From Larkinella punicea (GTDB lineage: Bacteria; Bacteroidota; Bacteroidia; Cytophagales; Spirosomataceae): DNA of 64,000 nucleotides. The stretch covers positions 1 through 64,000 of the forward strand of contig NZ_QOWE01000013.1 of NCBI RefSeq assembly GCF_003334855.1, given 5' to 3'. The notes under the pieces are model-generated. The model saw only the letters and a list, made by a program, of their open reading frames with translations. It was not told the origin of the DNA and did not search any database. This document shows positions 62,890 to 64,000 of the stretch, in pieces. A program made the position numbers and the translations under genes. Every line of letters begins with the position of its first letter. Position 1 is the stretch's first letter.

Positions 62890-63870
62890 TTATTTCTTAT
62901 ACATCACCGCATCGACGGCCTGTAGCGTCCGTTTCACGTTTGGCAGAATCACTTCGATCAGGGTTGGCGCATACGGCAGCGGCAAATCCAGGCTGTTGAC
63001 CCGAATTACCGGTGCATCCAGGTAATCGAAGGCGTTGCGCTGAATGTTGTAGGTCAGTTCCGACGAAATAGCCGCCAGTGGCCAGGCTTCTTCCACCACC
63101 ACACACCGGTTCGTTTTCTTGACGGAATTGATGATCGTAGCGTAATCGATCGGGCGAACGGAACGCAGGTCGATCACTTCCGCTGAAATGCCTTTGTCGG
63201 CCAGTTCATCGGCAGCTTGTAACGCCACTTTCATGAATTTACCGAACGAAACGATGGTGACGTCGTTGCCTTCCCGCTTGATATCGGCTTTGCCAATCGG
63301 AATCAAATATTCTTCTTCCGGAACCTGACCTTTGTCGCCATACATCAGTTCCGATTCCATGAAAATAACCGGATCGTTGTCGCGGATCGCCGTTTTCAGC
63401 AGCCCTTTGGCGTCGTAGGGATTCGAGGGAACCACCACTTTCAAGCCGGAGGTGTTGGCAAACCAGTTTTCGAAGTTTTGCGAGTGTTGCGACGACAGCA
63501 TCCCGGCGTTCCCCGTCGGTCCGCGGAACACGATGGGGTTGGAATATTGACCACCCGACATCGACATGATTTTGGCCGAGCCGTTGATGATCTGGTCGAT
63601 GGCAACGAGCGAAAAGTTGAACGTCATGAACTCGATGATGGGCCGTAAGCCGTTCATGGCTGCACCGACGCCAATACCGCCAAAACCCAATTCGGCAATG
63701 GGTGTATCGATGACCCGCGCCGGGCCAAACTCGTCGAGCATGCCCTGACTGACTTTGTAAGCACCATTGTATTCAGCCACTTCTTCGCCCATCAGAAACA
63801 CCTTCTCGTCCCGGCGCATTTCTTCTACCATGGCTTCGCGAAGGGCTTCGCGGAATTGTATTTCTCTCAT
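62890..63870 (-). CDS. pdhB: pyruvate dehydrogenase E1 component beta subunit
   Basis: 326 aa, the standard length of E1-beta. MREIQFREALREAMVEEMRRDE and GEEVAEYNGAYKVSQGM (catalytic Glu and ThDP region), TPIAELGFGGIGVGAAMNGLRPI, IFMESELMYG, then the C-terminal transketolase domain VVEEAWPLAAISSEL and DLPLPYA. It works with E1-alpha on pyruvate decarboxylation; the alpha gene is not within the window. Confidence 0.95.
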   Translation of the reverse strand: MREIQFREALREAMVEEMRRDEKVFLMGEEVAEYNGAYKVSQGMLDEFGPARVIDTPIAELGFGGIGVGAAMNGLRPIIEFMTFNFSLVAIDQIINGSAKIMSMSGGQYSNPIVFRGPTGNAGMLSSQHSQNFENWFANTSGLKVVVPSNPYDAKGLLKTAIRDNDPVIFMESELMYGDKGQVPEEEYLIPIGKADIKREGNDVTIVSFGKFMKVALQAADELADKGISAEVIDLRSVRPIDYATIINSVKKTNRCVVVEEAWPLAAISSELTYNIQRNAFDYLDAPVIRVNSLDLPLPYAPTLIEVILPNVKRTLQAVDAVMYKK

Positions 63871-63909
63871 CGTGTGTGAGTTAATGATTGTCAGCTTCTA
63901 ATAAACGGT

Positions 63910-63940
63910 CAAAAATAGGGAAAACAGGCTAAAAGTACAA
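63910..63940 (-). promoter_or_regulatory. promoter of pdhB
   Basis: On the minus strand TTG (63938-63940), 20-nt spacer, TATTTTTG (63910-63917): a good TAnnTTTG match about 40 nt upstream of the start. Confidence 0.6.
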
Positions 63941-64000
63941 TTCGATCTCACGACACAGGCAATCCGGTGTTCGGGCGGGCCTGAACCCGAAGCCGCAAAC

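Noticed and set aside
1-64000. CRISPR array
   Set aside because: No regularly spaced identical direct repeats were seen; the repeats present are palindromes or single tandem pairs.

Overview
The window looks like a chromosome segment of a Cytophagales-type bacterium (phylum Bacteroidota, Spirosoma/Larkinella-like). The basis is a SusC/SusD pair, TAnnTTTG promoters with an upstream TTTG, a DUF5606 protein, and several typical proteins (HemA, Tgt, PdhB, DUF4230). Species cannot be assigned from the sequence alone.

The first ~24.6 kb is accessory DNA. It opens with a short prokaryotic Argonaute (310-1707), whose partner genes probably lie off the left edge and which is preceded by a translationally coupled 88-aa ORF. 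A large serine recombinase (1700-3325) converges on it. The remnant of a P4-type tyrosine integrase follows (about 3590-3836). Next comes a block of mobile-element genes: excisionase-like HTH, TOPRIM primase, RadC/JAB protein, ArdC-like antirestriction metallopeptidase and small conserved proteins. Many of these carry clear Shine-Dalgarno sites, unlike the host genes. A GGCT-fold fusion protein and a secreted partner form a cargo operon (8032-9956). A MobF relaxase-helicase (10416-13172) and, further on, a VirD4-type coupling protein, MobC and a MobP/VirD2-type relaxase (20627-24496) give the element two relaxases but no visible mating-pair genes. It is therefore best read as a mobilizable or decayed conjugative element. 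Its right limit is near tRNA-Asn (24657-24730).

Inside this element, between the two transfer modules, lies a strikingly AT-rich cassette (13535-20601) of two converging operons. They encode a MurE-like ligase and a YfiH/laccase-domain protein on one strand, and a Cj1418-like PEP-utilizing N-phosphotransferase, a MurD-like ligase and a stand-alone alanine racemase on the other. I know of no named system with this composition. It is the best candidate here for an undescribed system, perhaps one that makes an altered peptidoglycan precursor or a small peptide.

From 24.8 kb the DNA is ordinary chromosome. It holds rsmG, a GT2 enzyme, tgt and an OmpA-family protein, then a long capsule/exopolysaccharide operon (30.3-44.5 kb). 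That operon encodes export, chain length, UDP-sugar dehydrogenase, flippase, polymerase, five glycosyltransferase-type enzymes, a PglC/PglD/PglE-like amino-sugar module and a LuxR-type regulator. After it come a thioredoxin lipoprotein, engB and DUF5606, an FAD oxidase plus phosphonatase-like hydrolase divergent from eutBC, DUF4230, hemA, a histidine kinase, a lipoprotein, a LuxE-like synthetase, an NtrC-type regulator lacking its DNA-binding domain, a SusC/SusD pair and pdhB.

The chromosomal part carries several long imperfect palindromes between genes. One perfect 77-bp palindrome sits in frame inside eutC, recalling palindromic elements that insert into coding sequence. All coordinates and motifs were read by eye; no homology search was run.
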